Shown one piece after another: positions 52,947 through 62,349 of a stretch of DNA of 64,000 nt (position 1 is its first letter; each line of letters starts with the position of its first letter). A program made the position numbers and the translations under genes. The DNA is from Pontibacter anaerobius (GTDB taxonomy: Bacteria; Bacteroidota; Bacteroidia; Cytophagales; Hymenobacteraceae), in assembly GCF_026241195.1 (NCBI RefSeq), contig NZ_JAPFQO010000002.1:62001-126000 (forward strand). The letters are read 5' to 3'. Under the pieces are notes generated by a model. The model saw nothing but the letters and a program-made list of their open reading frames with translations. It ran no database searches and was not told where the DNA came from.

Positions 52947-54011
52947 TTAAAATAAGCCAAGCTGCTTGCCTTTTCGCTGGCAGAAATGGCTGTAATCGTA
53001 AGGCTTCATGCTTCTTCCTGCCATATACTTCTGTTTGCTCATCCTGAAAAGCTTGGAGACCAACTCGGCAAATTTTCCTTCGCCGTGCATGCGTTTGCCG
53101 AAGCGGCTGTCGTTTAGCTGGCCACCATGGCAGTCGGCAATCTGGCTCAGTACTTTTTGCGCCCTGTCCGGGAAAGCCAGCTGTATCCAATCCTCGAAGA
53201 TAGGGCCGATGCTACCGTTGAGCCGCACCAAAGTATAAGCGGCGTTGCTGGCTCCCGCTGCGGCGGCAGCTTGAATCAGAGCGGGGATTTCTGAGTCGTT
53301 GAGTCCAGGGATGATGGGGGCCGCCATCACGTTTACGGGTATGCCTGCCGAACTAAGCTGCCGCACTACCTCCAGGCGTTTGGTTGCAGATGCCGTGCGA
53401 GGCTCCAGTTTCTGCCGCAGCTTCTCATCCAGCGTGGTGATGCTGATGTTGACGTGCACCAGGTTATACTTGTTTAGCTCCTGCAAAAGGTCCAGGTCAC
53501 GAAGTATAAGCGCATTTTTAGTGATGATGCTGACCGGGTGGCGGTATTGCAGCAGCACTTCCAGGATGCGGCGCGTCAGTTGTTTTTTGGCCTCAATCGG
53601 TTGGTAGCAGTCGGTATTGCCTGCCAGCATAATAGGCATCACCTGCCAGTTGGGGCTTTCCAGCTGCTTTGCCAGCGTTTCAGGTGCGTTTTCTTTTATG
53701 ATGATCTTACGCTCAAAATCGAGTCCGGCACCATAACCCCAGTACTGGTGTGTGTTGCGGGCGTAGCAGTACACGCAGCCGTGCTCACAGCCTTGGTAGG
53801 GGTTAAGCGAGTATCCCAAGCCCACATCAGGGCTGTCAACTTTGTTCACCACTTTTTTAGGGTGTTCTTTTAGAAACTCCGTTTTAGAATTGCTCAACAT
53901 GGGTTCATCCAGCCCTTCCACATGCTCTGCCACATACTCTTGTTTCAGGTAAGGGTTTTGAGGATTATATTGAGCGCCACGCCCTTTCAGAAATTCATCA
54001 GCCTTCATCAT
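52947..54011 (-). CDS. Radical SAM protein, PA0069/spore photoproduct lyase-like family
   Basis: This protein of about 354 residues has a radical SAM core with the cluster-binding CxxxCxxC (cysteines at about 75, 79 and 82, in GCEHGCVYCYAR). NPYQGCEHGC and the following THQYWGYGAGLDFE are hallmarks of the PA0069/Rv2578c-like group. That group is related to spore photoproduct lyase but has unknown substrates. The substrate cannot be assigned. Of the possible starts, the ATG at 54011 follows two in-frame TTG codons and is the most likely. It is divergent from pyruvate carboxylase, with 300 bases between them. Confidence 0.92.
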   Translation of the reverse strand: MMKADEFLKGRGAQYNPQNPYLKQEYVAEHVEGLDEPMLSNSKTEFLKEHPKKVVNKVDSPDVGLGYSLNPYQGCEHGCVYCYARNTHQYWGYGAGLDFERKIIIKENAPETLAKQLESPNWQVMPIMLAGNTDCYQPIEAKKQLTRRILEVLLQYRHPVSIITKNALILRDLDLLQELNKYNLVHVNISITTLDEKLRQKLEPRTASATKRLEVVRQLSSAGIPVNVMAAPIIPGLNDSEIPALIQAAAAAGASNAAYTLVRLNGSIGPIFEDWIQLAFPDRAQKVLSQIADCHGGQLNDSRFGKRMHGEGKFAELVSKLFRMSKQKYMAGRSMKPYDYSHFCQRKGKQLGLF

Positions 54012-54311
54012 ATGCAACAAAGTTAGCTAATATGGTTAGAAATGCTAATTAAATTAGTTTAAATTTGATTTTGAGGAATTACTAGAATCAAATTATCGGA
54101 GACCATCCCGCCCTATTTTCAGTGTTATTCCACCAACCAAAGGCAGATAACCTTCTGGTAAAAATTACTGTATTATCAGGATCTGATAAACTATATCATG
54201 CTACCCTAATATTGAACTCAGGCAGCTTTTTGCCGGCACATGCTGCGGAACAGTGGAAACTGCCTTTAAATCTGGAATTTCAAACTAAACCTTTACAACA
54301 TCTCACCTTCC
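54012..54311. other. Divergent intergenic region between the radical SAM gene and pyruvate carboxylase
   Basis: This 300-base stretch is AT-rich. A TAnnTTTG-type box TAAATTTG occurs on the plus strand at 54060-54067, about 245 bases before the carboxylase start, with no clear -33 element. A short frame (54122-54322) starts only at GTG and has no family resemblance; it is not accepted as a gene. Confidence 0.45.
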
Positions 54312-57300
54312 ATGAAAATTAAAAAAGTGCTTGTTGCCAACCGTGGCGAGATCGCGATCAGGGTGCTGCGCGCCTGTACAGAGATGAACATCGAAACAGT
54401 GGCCATTTACACGTATGAGGACCGGTACTCGCTGCACCGCTACAAAGCCGATGAGGCTTATCAGGTTGGCAAAGACAACCAGCCGCTGCAGCCTTACCTG
54501 GATATAGACGGCATCATAAAAATTGCCAAGGAGAATAACGTGGATGCCATTCACCCGGGCTATGGCTTCCTGTCCGAAAACCAGCATTTTTCGCAGAAGT
54601 GCGCTGATAACGGTATTATTTTCATTGGTCCGAAGCCGCAGGTAATGGCCTCTTTGGGAGATAAGATTGCGGCCAAGAAAGTAGCCATCAGCTGCGACGT
54701 GCCTATTATCCAGAGTAACGATTTGGACTTGAACACTTATGAGACAGCCCTGGAGGAGGCGCACCGCATTGGCTACCCGCTTATGCTGAAGGCAGCTGCC
54801 GGTGGCGGTGGCAGAGGCATGCGCGTGATCCGGGATGACGAGCAGCTGGAGAAAGGTTTTTTTGAGGCGAAGAATGAGGCACTAAAAGCATTCGGCGACG
54901 ACACGGTTTTCCTGGAGAAGTACGTGGAGAATCCCAAACACATAGAAGTGCAGATCGTGGCTGACGCCTATGGTAATATCACGCACCTGTTCGAGCGCGA
55001 TTGCTCCGTGCAGCGTCGTTTCCAGAAGGTGGTGGAAGTGGCCCCGGCCATTAGCTTGGACGAGGAGACACGGCAGAAACTCTACGACTACGCCATACGC
55101 ATCTGCCAGGCCGTGAACTACAATAACGTGGGCACAGTGGAGTTTCTGGTGGAGCCACACACCAACAACATCTATTTTATTGAGGTGAACCCCCGTATAC
55201 AAGTAGAGCACACAGTAACGGAGATGATCACCGGCATCGACCTAATAAAAACACAGATCTACATTGCCGACGGCTATAGGCTCGATGATGAGGAGGTGTT
55301 GCTGGGGCCGCAGCACATTGTGCGGGCAAACGGGGTGGCTATTCAGTGCCGCATTACCACAGAAGACCCTGAAAACGACTTTAAGCCGGATTACGGAACC
55401 ATCATCGCCTACCGAAGTGCAGGTGGTTTCGGTATCCGCCTGGACCAGGGTAGTGTATACCCCGGCGCCAAAATCAGCCCGTTTTTTGACTCGCTCCTAG
55501 TAAAAGTATCCACCCATGCACCCACGCTGCCGCTTGCCGCCACTAAAATGGCCCGTACGCTGGATGAGTTCCGCATCAGAGGCGTGAAGCACAACATTCA
55601 GTTCCTACAGAACATTATCGGTCACCCGGAGTTTATCTCAGGCGATTCTACGGTTGATTTTGTAAAAAGCCACCCCGAGCTTTTTGTGTTTAAGCAGCGC
55701 AAGGACAGGGCTACGAAAATGCTAACCTACCTGGCCGATGTGATGGTGAACGGCAACCCGGACGTGAAGCAGGTGGACCATGACAAGGTGCTGCGAAAGC
55801 CTGATTTCCATAGCTTCAACACGAGTAAGCCTTACGAAAAAGGCACCAAAGATTTGCTGACGGAGTTGGGGCCGGAGGAATTCTCTAAATGGTTACGCAA
55901 AGACCCGCATATACATTATACCGATACCACCTTCCGGGATGCGCACCAGTCGTTGCTGGCCACGCGCATGCGCAGCTTTGATATGCTGAAGATAGCCGAG
56001 GCCTACGCCAAGGATCATCCGCAAACCTTTAGTATGGAAGTATGGGGCGGTGCTACCTTTGATGTGTGCCTGCGCTTTCTGCACGAAGACCCGTGGGACC
56101 GGCTGGCACAGATCCGGAAATGCGTGCCGAACATACTTTTACAGATGCTCATCCGGGGCTCCAACGGCGTTGGGTACAAGGCGTACCCGGATAACCTGAT
56201 CGAGTCTTTCGTGGAGAAATCGTGGGAGACGGGCGTGGACATTTTCCGCATCTTCGACTCGCTGAACTGGATGAAAAGTATGGAGCCGTGCATCAACTTT
56301 GTGCGCAAGCGTACGCAAGGCCTGGCCGAAGGCACCATCTGCTACACCGGCGACATCCTGAACCCGAAGAAGACAAAGTATAACCTGGAGTATTACTTGC
56401 AACTGGCTAGGCAGTTGGAGGATGCCGGCGCGCATATCCTGGCAGTGAAAGACATGGCTGGCCTGCTGAAGCCTTACGCTGCTTCTGAGTTGATCACCGC
56501 TCTGCGTGATACGGTAAAGATTCCAATCCACCTGCATACCCACGATACATCTTCCGTACAATCAGCCACTTACCTGAAGGCCATTGAAGCCGGTGTTGAT
56601 GTGGTGGATGTGGCCTTGGGCTCTATGTCCGGGCTAACTTCGCAGCCGAACTTTAACTCTATTGTAGAGATGATGCGTTTCCAGGAGCGCCACCGCGAGT
56701 TCGACCAAAAAAGCCTGAACCAGCACTCCAATTACTGGGAAACAGTGCGCGAGTATTATTACCCGTTTGAGTCTGGCCTGAAGGCGGGCACAGCCGAAGT
56801 ATACCGCCACGAGATTCCGGGAGGGCAGTACTCCAACCTCCGTCCGCAGGCGAATGCATTAGGCTTGGGCGATAAGTGGCAGGAAATAAAGGAGACCTAT
56901 GCTGAGGTAAACCAACTGTTCGGAGATGTGGTGAAGGTGACGCCAAGTTCTAAAGTGGTGGGTGACATGGCTTTATACTTAGTGTCCAATGGCCTGACAA
57001 CGGTGGATGTGCTGGATCGGGGCGCTCAGATTTCTTTCCCGGAGTCGGTGCAGTCTTTTTTTAAAGGCGAACTGGGCCAGCCGGTAGGCGGCTTCCCTAA
57101 AAAGCTGCAGGACATTATTCTTAAAGAGGATAAACCATTTAGCGATCGTCCGAACGAGCACCTGGAGCCAGTGGATTTTGAGAAGGAATTTGCAGCGTTT
57201 CAGGAGAAGTTCGGAAAAGAGACCAGGTTCACAGATTTCCTGTCGTACCAACTCTACCCGAAAGTATATGAGGCCTACTACAAGCACCTGGAGCAGTATG

Positions 57301-57755
57301 GCGATGTGTCCAAAATCCCGACCCGTCTGTTTTTCTACGGACTCCAGCCCGGCGAGGAGGCTATTATCGACATCGCGCGTGGTAAATCTATTGTAGTGAA
57401 GTATCAGTCGATGGGCCATGTGAACGAGGATGGCATGCGCACCGTGTTCTTTAAACTGAACGGTCAGAGCCGCAACATCGACGTGCGGGATCGCTCCGTG
57501 AAAGTGGAGCGCGTGGAGCACCAGAAAGTAGACAAGAGCAACCCCAAGCAGATTGGCGCGCCGCTGCAGGGCATGCTTTCGAAGATACTGGTGGAGAAGG
57601 AGCAGAAGGTGAAAAAGAACACGCCGCTCTTTGTAATAGAGGCCATGAAAATGGAGACTACCATCACCGCCTCGGCAGATGCGGAGGTGGCAAGTATAAC
57701 TTTACCTGAAGGCGAGTTGGTAAACACCGATGATCTCGTGTTGACGCTGGCGTAG
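54312..57755 (+). CDS. pyc: Pyruvate carboxylase
   Basis: This full-length, single-chain enzyme of 1147 residues adds CO2 to pyruvate to form oxaloacetate, refilling the citrate cycle. The biotin carboxylase domain (about 1-455) starts KVLVANRGEIAIRVLRAC and includes the ATP-grasp loop AAAGGGGRGMRV. The carboxyltransferase domain (about 530-830) starts DTTFRDAHQSLLATRMRS. The central PC domain, with HDTSSV and QANALG segments, follows. The biotin carrier domain at the end has the biotinylated lysine in EAMKMETT. Together with PEP synthase and the PDH-like complex it controls the fate of pyruvate. A bulged hairpin follows the gene. Confidence 0.97.
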   Translation: MKIKKVLVANRGEIAIRVLRACTEMNIETVAIYTYEDRYSLHRYKADEAYQVGKDNQPLQPYLDIDGIIKIAKENNVDAIHPGYGFLSENQHFSQKCADNGIIFIGPKPQVMASLGDKIAAKKVAISCDVPIIQSNDLDLNTYETALEEAHRIGYPLMLKAAAGGGGRGMRVIRDDEQLEKGFFEAKNEALKAFGDDTVFLEKYVENPKHIEVQIVADAYGNITHLFERDCSVQRRFQKVVEVAPAISLDEETRQKLYDYAIRICQAVNYNNVGTVEFLVEPHTNNIYFIEVNPRIQVEHTVTEMITGIDLIKTQIYIADGYRLDDEEVLLGPQHIVRANGVAIQCRITTEDPENDFKPDYGTIIAYRSAGGFGIRLDQGSVYPGAKISPFFDSLLVKVSTHAPTLPLAATKMARTLDEFRIRGVKHNIQFLQNIIGHPEFISGDSTVDFVKSHPELFVFKQRKDRATKMLTYLADVMVNGNPDVKQVDHDKVLRKPDFHSFNTSKPYEKGTKDLLTELGPEEFSKWLRKDPHIHYTDTTFRDAHQSLLATRMRSFDMLKIAEAYAKDHPQTFSMEVWGGATFDVCLRFLHEDPWDRLAQIRKCVPNILLQMLIRGSNGVGYKAYPDNLIESFVEKSWETGVDIFRIFDSLNWMKSMEPCINFVRKRTQGLAEGTICYTGDILNPKKTKYNLEYYLQLARQLEDAGAHILAVKDMAGLLKPYAASELITALRDTVKIPIHLHTHDTSSVQSATYLKAIEAGVDVVDVALGSMSGLTSQPNFNSIVEMMRFQERHREFDQKSLNQHSNYWETVREYYYPFESGLKAGTAEVYRHEIPGGQYSNLRPQANALGLGDKWQEIKETYAEVNQLFGDVVKVTPSSKVVGDMALYLVSNGLTTVDVLDRGAQISFPESVQSFFKGELGQPVGGFPKKLQDIILKEDKPFSDRPNEHLEPVDFEKEFAAFQEKFGKETRFTDFLSYQLYPKVYEAYYKHLEQYGDVSKIPTRLFFYGLQPGEEAIIDIARGKSIVVKYQSMGHVNEDGMRTVFFKLNGQSRNIDVRDRSVKVERVEHQKVDKSNPKQIGAPLQGMLSKILVEKEQKVKKNTPLFVIEAMKMETTITASADAEVASITLPEGELVNTDDLVLTLA

Positions 57756-57788
57756 AATTAAAAGTATAAATTAGGTTATCCTTACAAG

Positions 57789-57812
57789 GCCAACTCCCGT
57801 ATTGGGGTTGGC
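57789..57812 (+). terminator. Hairpin terminator after pyc
   Basis: A stem with one bulge (57789-57798 and 57804-57812) and a short loop is followed by TTTGCTGTT, 33 bases past the pyc stop codon. Three AAGTATA or AAGTATG signatures follow. Confidence 0.6.
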
Positions 57813-57957
57813 TTTGCTGTTATAACTGCAAAGTATAAAGTATAGCAAAGTATGAATATTCACCAAGTACAAACCTCTCGCCTTGCGATGCTGCATTCAA
57901 TAACAATTTAACTAACTTACACGCTCAACAACCCTGAAAGCAGCACCTGAACACCTG

Positions 57958-60192
57958 ATGCAGAATTATCAGAACTACAACGTTGACCTCTCCAATTGCG
58001 ATAAGGAGCCCATTCATATCATCGGGAGAATCCAACCGCACGGATTTATGCTTATACTGAACAAAGGCACCCTGGAGGTGGAGCAGGTGAGCGAAAATAT
58101 AGGCGAGTTTCTGCAAACTGATGCAGCCATACTTGCCGGGCAAACGCTGGAGGTGCTTGCCACTCCGGCAGAGTATGAAAAACTTAAGCAAAAACTTACC
58201 CTGGACGAAAAAGAGGTTAGCCTGGTTATACTGGAGCTGCAGGGAGAGCAGTTTTTTGGTTTCTTGCATACTTCTCAGGGTAGTTTGGTGCTGGAGTGCG
58301 AACCTTATGTAGAACCCCAGGGAGGGCAGGAGTTTCTGGAGCTAACGGGGGCTTATACCACCTTTCAGGCAGAGCTGGACCGGCAGGAATCACTGGTTGC
58401 GCAGGCGGAGTTGACGGTGCGTTTTGTACAGCAGGCTATCGACTATGACCAGGTAATGTTGTACCGGTTTGATGAAGACTGGAACGGGGAGGTGATCGCT
58501 GAAAAAGTTAGTCCGGGCCAGCATTCGTACCTGCACCACCATTTTCCGGCAACAGACATACCGGCACAGGCCCGTGAACTGCTGCTGAAGAAGACTGTGC
58601 GGCAGATAGCCAATGTGTCGGCCGCCGCCGTGAACATCATACCTTATATCAACCCTGAAACGGGCTCCCCTTCCAATATCATCCGATCCGAGTTGCGCAA
58701 CCCTTCCGAGATACACCTGGAGTACCTGCAGAACATGGGGGTGCAGGCAACGCTTTCCGTGTCCATCATCGTGAATGGCAAGCTGTGGGGAATTGTGGCC
58801 TGCCAGCATAAAGCAGCTAAGTTTTTAAATTACTGGAAGCGGCAACTTTGCCAGCATATAGCACAGGCTTTCGCCAATGTGGTGTTGGCGCACCAGGAAA
58901 AGCGGGACCTGCAGCAGTTGGAGGAGTATAGGGTAAAAGAAGGGCTGTTGCTACGGGAGTTAGCGCAAAGCCCTAACCTGCACGAGGGGCTATTGGAGCA
59001 AAGCCATACTTTTCTGGAGCTGTCAGAGGCAACAGGGGTGGCCCTTACACTTGGCGGTAAGGTTTACACAGCCGGCATAATCCCTGATAAAGCAGAACTG
59101 GAGAAACTGATTGAGTGGGTTTCAGAGAATGTATCCGATGGCATCTTCCACACCCGCGAGCTAAGCAAAGTATATGCACCGGCAGATGCTTTTAGAGAGC
59201 GGGCAAGCGGTTTGCTTGTGGTGGAGCTTTCGAAGTTCAACAAAGAATACCTGCTCTACTTTAAGCCGGAGCTCTCCGAAACGAAAGTATGGGCAGGCCA
59301 GCCTGAAAAAATGAATCAGGAGAAATCAGGCCGCATACAGCCGCGCAAATCCTTCGCCAAGTGGGAGCAGGTGGTGAAAGGAAAATCAGTGCCCTGGACG
59401 CTGAATGAGCTAGATACGGCGCAAATTCTGGTGAAAGATCTGGTCGCCCTTGTCCTTAAAAACCAGCAGGACAACCTGCAGTCGCTCAACAACAGGTTGT
59501 CGCATAGTTCTGAAATACTGCAGGCTAAAAACCGCCGCCTGGAAGATTTTACGCAGATTATCGCCCACAACCTGCGTTCCCCGCTAAGCAACATGCTGGG
59601 GCTTTCCCACTTTTATAACGCCCATCCAGAAGAGGAAACGAGCAATAAGGTGATGGATATGATGGGGAATATGATTGTGAACATGAGTAACACCTTGGAC
59701 GACCTCAACCTGATACTTGAAAGCGATCTGGGGCAGAAACTGACCTACCAGGAAGTGTACCTGCCGGATGTTGTAGAGAAGGAACTGCAGAACCTGCAGG
59801 CGGTTATATTGGAAACCGGTGCACAGGTAGAAACAGACCTGCAGGTAAAAACCCTTATAGCACCCAAAGTATACCTCGAGAGTATCATGCACAACCTGGT
59901 GTCTAACGCCTTAAAATATCGTTCTCCGGAAAGGAAGCCTATTATACTTATAAAGTCATGGCAGGAGCAGCATCTGGTATGTTTCGCTGTTACGGACAAC
60001 GGGGTAGGGATAAATCTACAGAAGGTAGGGCATAAGATGTTCAGACTGTACAGCACCTTCCACAAGAACAAAGATGCCAAAGGGCTGGGCCTCTACCTGA
60101 CGAAGGTGCAGGTGGAGGCACTCGGTGGCCATATTCAGGTAAAAAGCACCCTCGGCGAGGGAACTACGTTTACAGTGTGCCTGAAAGTGTAA
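57958..60192 (+). CDS. Bacteriophytochrome histidine kinase
   Basis: This 744-residue cytoplasmic photoreceptor has the domain order PAS, GAF, PHY, HisKA and HATPase. The bilin-binding cysteine of bacterial phytochromes is C14 (SNCDKEPIHIIG). The GAF domain shows the chromophore motif PATDIPAQAR (about 197, Asp present). The position usually occupied by the first histidine of ACHH is Q283 (ACQHKA). The PHY tongue motif is PRKSFAKW (near 461). The kinase part has the phosphoacceptor H537 (AHNLRSPLSNML), the N box and the G boxes (DNGVGI, GLGLYL). A response regulator is not adjacent. A bilin-making haem oxygenase of the HO-1 type is not seen. Confidence 0.92.
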   Translation: MQNYQNYNVDLSNCDKEPIHIIGRIQPHGFMLILNKGTLEVEQVSENIGEFLQTDAAILAGQTLEVLATPAEYEKLKQKLTLDEKEVSLVILELQGEQFFGFLHTSQGSLVLECEPYVEPQGGQEFLELTGAYTTFQAELDRQESLVAQAELTVRFVQQAIDYDQVMLYRFDEDWNGEVIAEKVSPGQHSYLHHHFPATDIPAQARELLLKKTVRQIANVSAAAVNIIPYINPETGSPSNIIRSELRNPSEIHLEYLQNMGVQATLSVSIIVNGKLWGIVACQHKAAKFLNYWKRQLCQHIAQAFANVVLAHQEKRDLQQLEEYRVKEGLLLRELAQSPNLHEGLLEQSHTFLELSEATGVALTLGGKVYTAGIIPDKAELEKLIEWVSENVSDGIFHTRELSKVYAPADAFRERASGLLVVELSKFNKEYLLYFKPELSETKVWAGQPEKMNQEKSGRIQPRKSFAKWEQVVKGKSVPWTLNELDTAQILVKDLVALVLKNQQDNLQSLNNRLSHSSEILQAKNRRLEDFTQIIAHNLRSPLSNMLGLSHFYNAHPEEETSNKVMDMMGNMIVNMSNTLDDLNLILESDLGQKLTYQEVYLPDVVEKELQNLQAVILETGAQVETDLQVKTLIAPKVYLESIMHNLVSNALKYRSPERKPIILIKSWQEQHLVCFAVTDNGVGINLQKVGHKMFRLYSTFHKNKDAKGLGLYLTKVQVEALGGHIQVKSTLGEGTTFTVCLKV

Positions 60193-60251
60193 AATCAATT
60201 TAAACTTACCTGCAGCGGTAAAACTGAAAGCCGCTGCTAACTTTCTAATTT

Positions 60252-60548
60252 ATGTTTGTAGCATCCAGTACCTTTACCATTGCCAATGACATGGCTCCTG
60301 AAGTAAGAGAAGCTTTTATCAACCGCCCCCACCTGGTAGACAATGCGCCCGGTTTTATAAAAATGAATGTGATGGTGCCGCAGGATAACCCAAACGAGAT
60401 CTGGCTGCTGACTTACTGGGAGGATGAGCAAAGCTACACCGTTTGGTACAAGAACCACATGAAAGAAGCGCACAGCGGTATACCGAAGGGGCTGCAGCTG
60501 GTGCCGGGCAAAACGAAGGTGAGGTTTTTTGAGCTGGTGGGGGAGTAG
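60252..60548 (+). CDS. Small ABM-fold monooxygenase, possibly haem-degrading
   Basis: This 98-residue protein has the ferredoxin-like antibiotic biosynthesis monooxygenase (ABM) fold, as in IsdG, MhuD and HmoA. Blocks such as APGFIKMNVMVP and IWLLTYWEDEQSYTVWYKN fit. Compared from memory with Mycobacterium MhuD, the haem-site tryptophan and histidine are at W65 and H74, with the same nine-residue spacing. The catalytic asparagine position appears to be serine (S6). So it could bind haem, act on another small molecule, or be inactive. It starts 59 bases after a phytochrome kinase gene on the same strand, which could be significant because phytochromes need a haem breakdown product. Confidence 0.75.
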   Translation: MFVASSTFTIANDMAPEVREAFINRPHLVDNAPGFIKMNVMVPQDNPNEIWLLTYWEDEQSYTVWYKNHMKEAHSGIPKGLQLVPGKTKVRFFELVGE

Positions 60549-61207
60549 GAGAAAGTTATAAGGACTCTGACCTCGCGCCTTCTCCTGTAGTTTTTAAAGT
60601 ATAAGGCAGCCATTATTGGGTTTATTCAATGTGTCTGATGCCAACCACTCCTGCCCCTCAGAGTAGGGGAGTTTTCCCTATTTCCATGAGAACAGGAGAG
60701 GGAGTTCAACAGACGATTACATCCCCTGCCCCCTTCGAAGGGAGACTTTGCTGAAGCTTCGTCAGCGGGGGCTATCGAACTGATCCCAGTCTTTCCGTTG
60801 AGCGCCTTGTAGATTTCCGGTTTCGCTTCAGCGAAATTGCGACGCAGGAGCAAAGGAAATGTACACAGCGCGATGCGGGAAGACGAGCCCTCCCGGGCTG
60901 AGGGAGCCAAGGCTAGAAATGAAACGATGGGTTCATAAGGCTGTGGATTAACAGCAGCTAGAAGGTATAGCTTGTATAAATTCATAAGAAACGGTGATTA
61001 ATGTATAAAAAAACAAGAATGTACTTAAGCCGCGTTTTATATATCTATACAAGTAATTTTACTACCTGCACCAAATCCCAAAACCAAAGTATAGACCCGT
61101 TGTTAAAGTATAAACCGTAACCGTTTCACGAAGTACAAAGTATACTTGCAAATATGCTGCATGCATACTATTTTTGGTGCAAGCGGTTCGGGGAGGTTAG
61201 CGGCCGG
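60549..61207. repeat. Dispersed intergenic repeat and spacer
   Basis: Between about 60640 and 60950 lie GC-rich palindromic blocks. One is CCCCTTCGAAGGGA with CTGAAGCTTCGTCAG inside a larger GCCCCC...GGGGGC hairpin (about 60728-60772); another is GAGCCCTCCCGGGCTGAGGGAG near 60886. Such blocks are common junk between genes in Bacteroidota and give false reading frames like SPFEGGRG on the minus strand. The remainder (60960-61200) is AT-rich with AAGTATA signatures, including a complete palindromic AAGTATACTT near 61137. No gene is accepted. Confidence 0.55.
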
Positions 61208-61540
61208 TTAATCGTCCTCGTAGTCCAGGCCCATCATTTTGTTATAGGCCTGCTGCAGTTCTGAGAAAGCGTGCATGTTGCCCTCGCGGCGGCTGATGAG
61301 CATTCCTTTTTTATAAGTTTGCTCGGCTACATCGTTTTGGCCCAGCTCTTCGTATAGCTTGGCAGCGTGGTAGTAAGTGCCCACGTAATTCTCATGTTCA
61401 GCCAGCAACCGCTCATAGTATTCCAGTGCTTTCTGCGGCTGTTCCTTGCGATACTCTGTAGCTATCGCGTAGAGGGTAAAGGCATCATTCGGGTCGTCTT
61501 CCAGAAATTTGAAGAGCTGCTGTAATCTGCTTTCGTTCAT
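61208..61540 (-). CDS. Small tetratricopeptide repeat protein
   Basis: This 110-residue helical protein holds about three TPR units, readable as the pattern DPNDAFTLYAIATEYRKE, PQKALEYYERLLAEHENY and YYHAAKLYEELGQNDVAEQTYKKG. TPR units form a superhelix that binds other proteins. It has no signal peptide. It is divergent from etfB with 66 bases between the start codons. Its partner cannot be named. Confidence 0.88.
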   Translation of the reverse strand: MNESRLQQLFKFLEDDPNDAFTLYAIATEYRKEQPQKALEYYERLLAEHENYVGTYYHAAKLYEELGQNDVAEQTYKKGMLISRREGNMHAFSELQQAYNKMMGLDYEDD

Positions 61541-61606
61541 TTCGAATTGGCTATATTTTAATTAACTTCGCACAAATCTATATTTAAAAAGCTAACATTT
61601 CTAACC

Positions 61607-62347
61607 ATGAAAATATTAGTTTGCATCAGTAACGTACCGGATACTACATCCAAGATAAACTTTACGGCTGATAACAAAGAATTTGACAAAAACGGTGTAC
61701 AGTTCGTGATCAACCCATGGGATGAATACGCACTGACAAGAGCCATTGAGCTGAAAGAAGCGAAAGGCGGCACCGTTACAGTATTAAACGTAGGCGAGGC
61801 CGATGCCGAACCAAACATACGCAAGGCACTGGCCATTGGCGCAGATGATGCCATCCGTGTAAACGCTAAACCGGTAGATGCTTTCTTCGTGGCGCAGCAG
61901 ATCGCTGCCATCGCCAAAGAAAACAACTACGACATGATCCTGATGGGCAAGGAGTCTATTGACTACAATGGCTCGCAGGTGCATGGTATGGTTGGCGAGA
62001 TACTGGGTATTCCATCGGTAGTTCCGGCTTTTAAGCTGGATATGGTAGATGACAGCACTGCCCGCCTGGAGCGCGAGATTGAGGGTGGCAAAGAAGTGGT
62101 GGAGGTGAAGCTGCCGTTTGTGGCCAGTGCACAGCAGCCTATGTCTGAGCCCCGTATCCCAAACATGCGCGGCATCATGACGGCCCGTACCAAACCATTG
62201 GCTGTGAAGGAGCCGGTAGGCGCCGAGGCGAAGGCCGAGTACGTGAACTTCAGTAAGCCTGAGAAAAAGGGCGGCGTGAAGATGATTGACCCGGAGAATG
62301 CCGGAGAACTGATAACATTATTGAGAAACGAAGCTAAAGTACTATAA
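61607..62347 (+). CDS. etfB: Electron transfer flavoprotein beta subunit
   Basis: This 246-residue subunit starts KILVCISNVPDTTSKI, typical of EtfB. It has the AMP-binding segment (GKESIDYNGSQVHGMVGEILG) and the recognition-loop region of the family. With EtfA it carries electrons from acyl-CoA and other dehydrogenases to the quinone pool. It lies 2 bases upstream of etfA. The GC content matches its neighbours. Confidence 0.96.
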   Translation: MKILVCISNVPDTTSKINFTADNKEFDKNGVQFVINPWDEYALTRAIELKEAKGGTVTVLNVGEADAEPNIRKALAIGADDAIRVNAKPVDAFFVAQQIAAIAKENNYDMILMGKESIDYNGSQVHGMVGEILGIPSVVPAFKLDMVDDSTARLEREIEGGKEVVEVKLPFVASAQQPMSEPRIPNMRGIMTARTKPLAVKEPVGAEAKAEYVNFSKPEKKGGVKMIDPENAGELITLLRNEAKVL

Positions 62348-62349
62348 CT

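Noticed and set aside
54122..54322. 66-codon rightward frame before pyruvate carboxylase
   Set aside because: It starts only at GTG, overlaps the pyc start, has no similarity I recognise, and lies in a divergent promoter region.
60626..60985. 119-codon leftward frame
   Set aside because: Its translation is the familiar by-product of palindromic intergenic repeats (SPFEGGRG and similar), not a protein.
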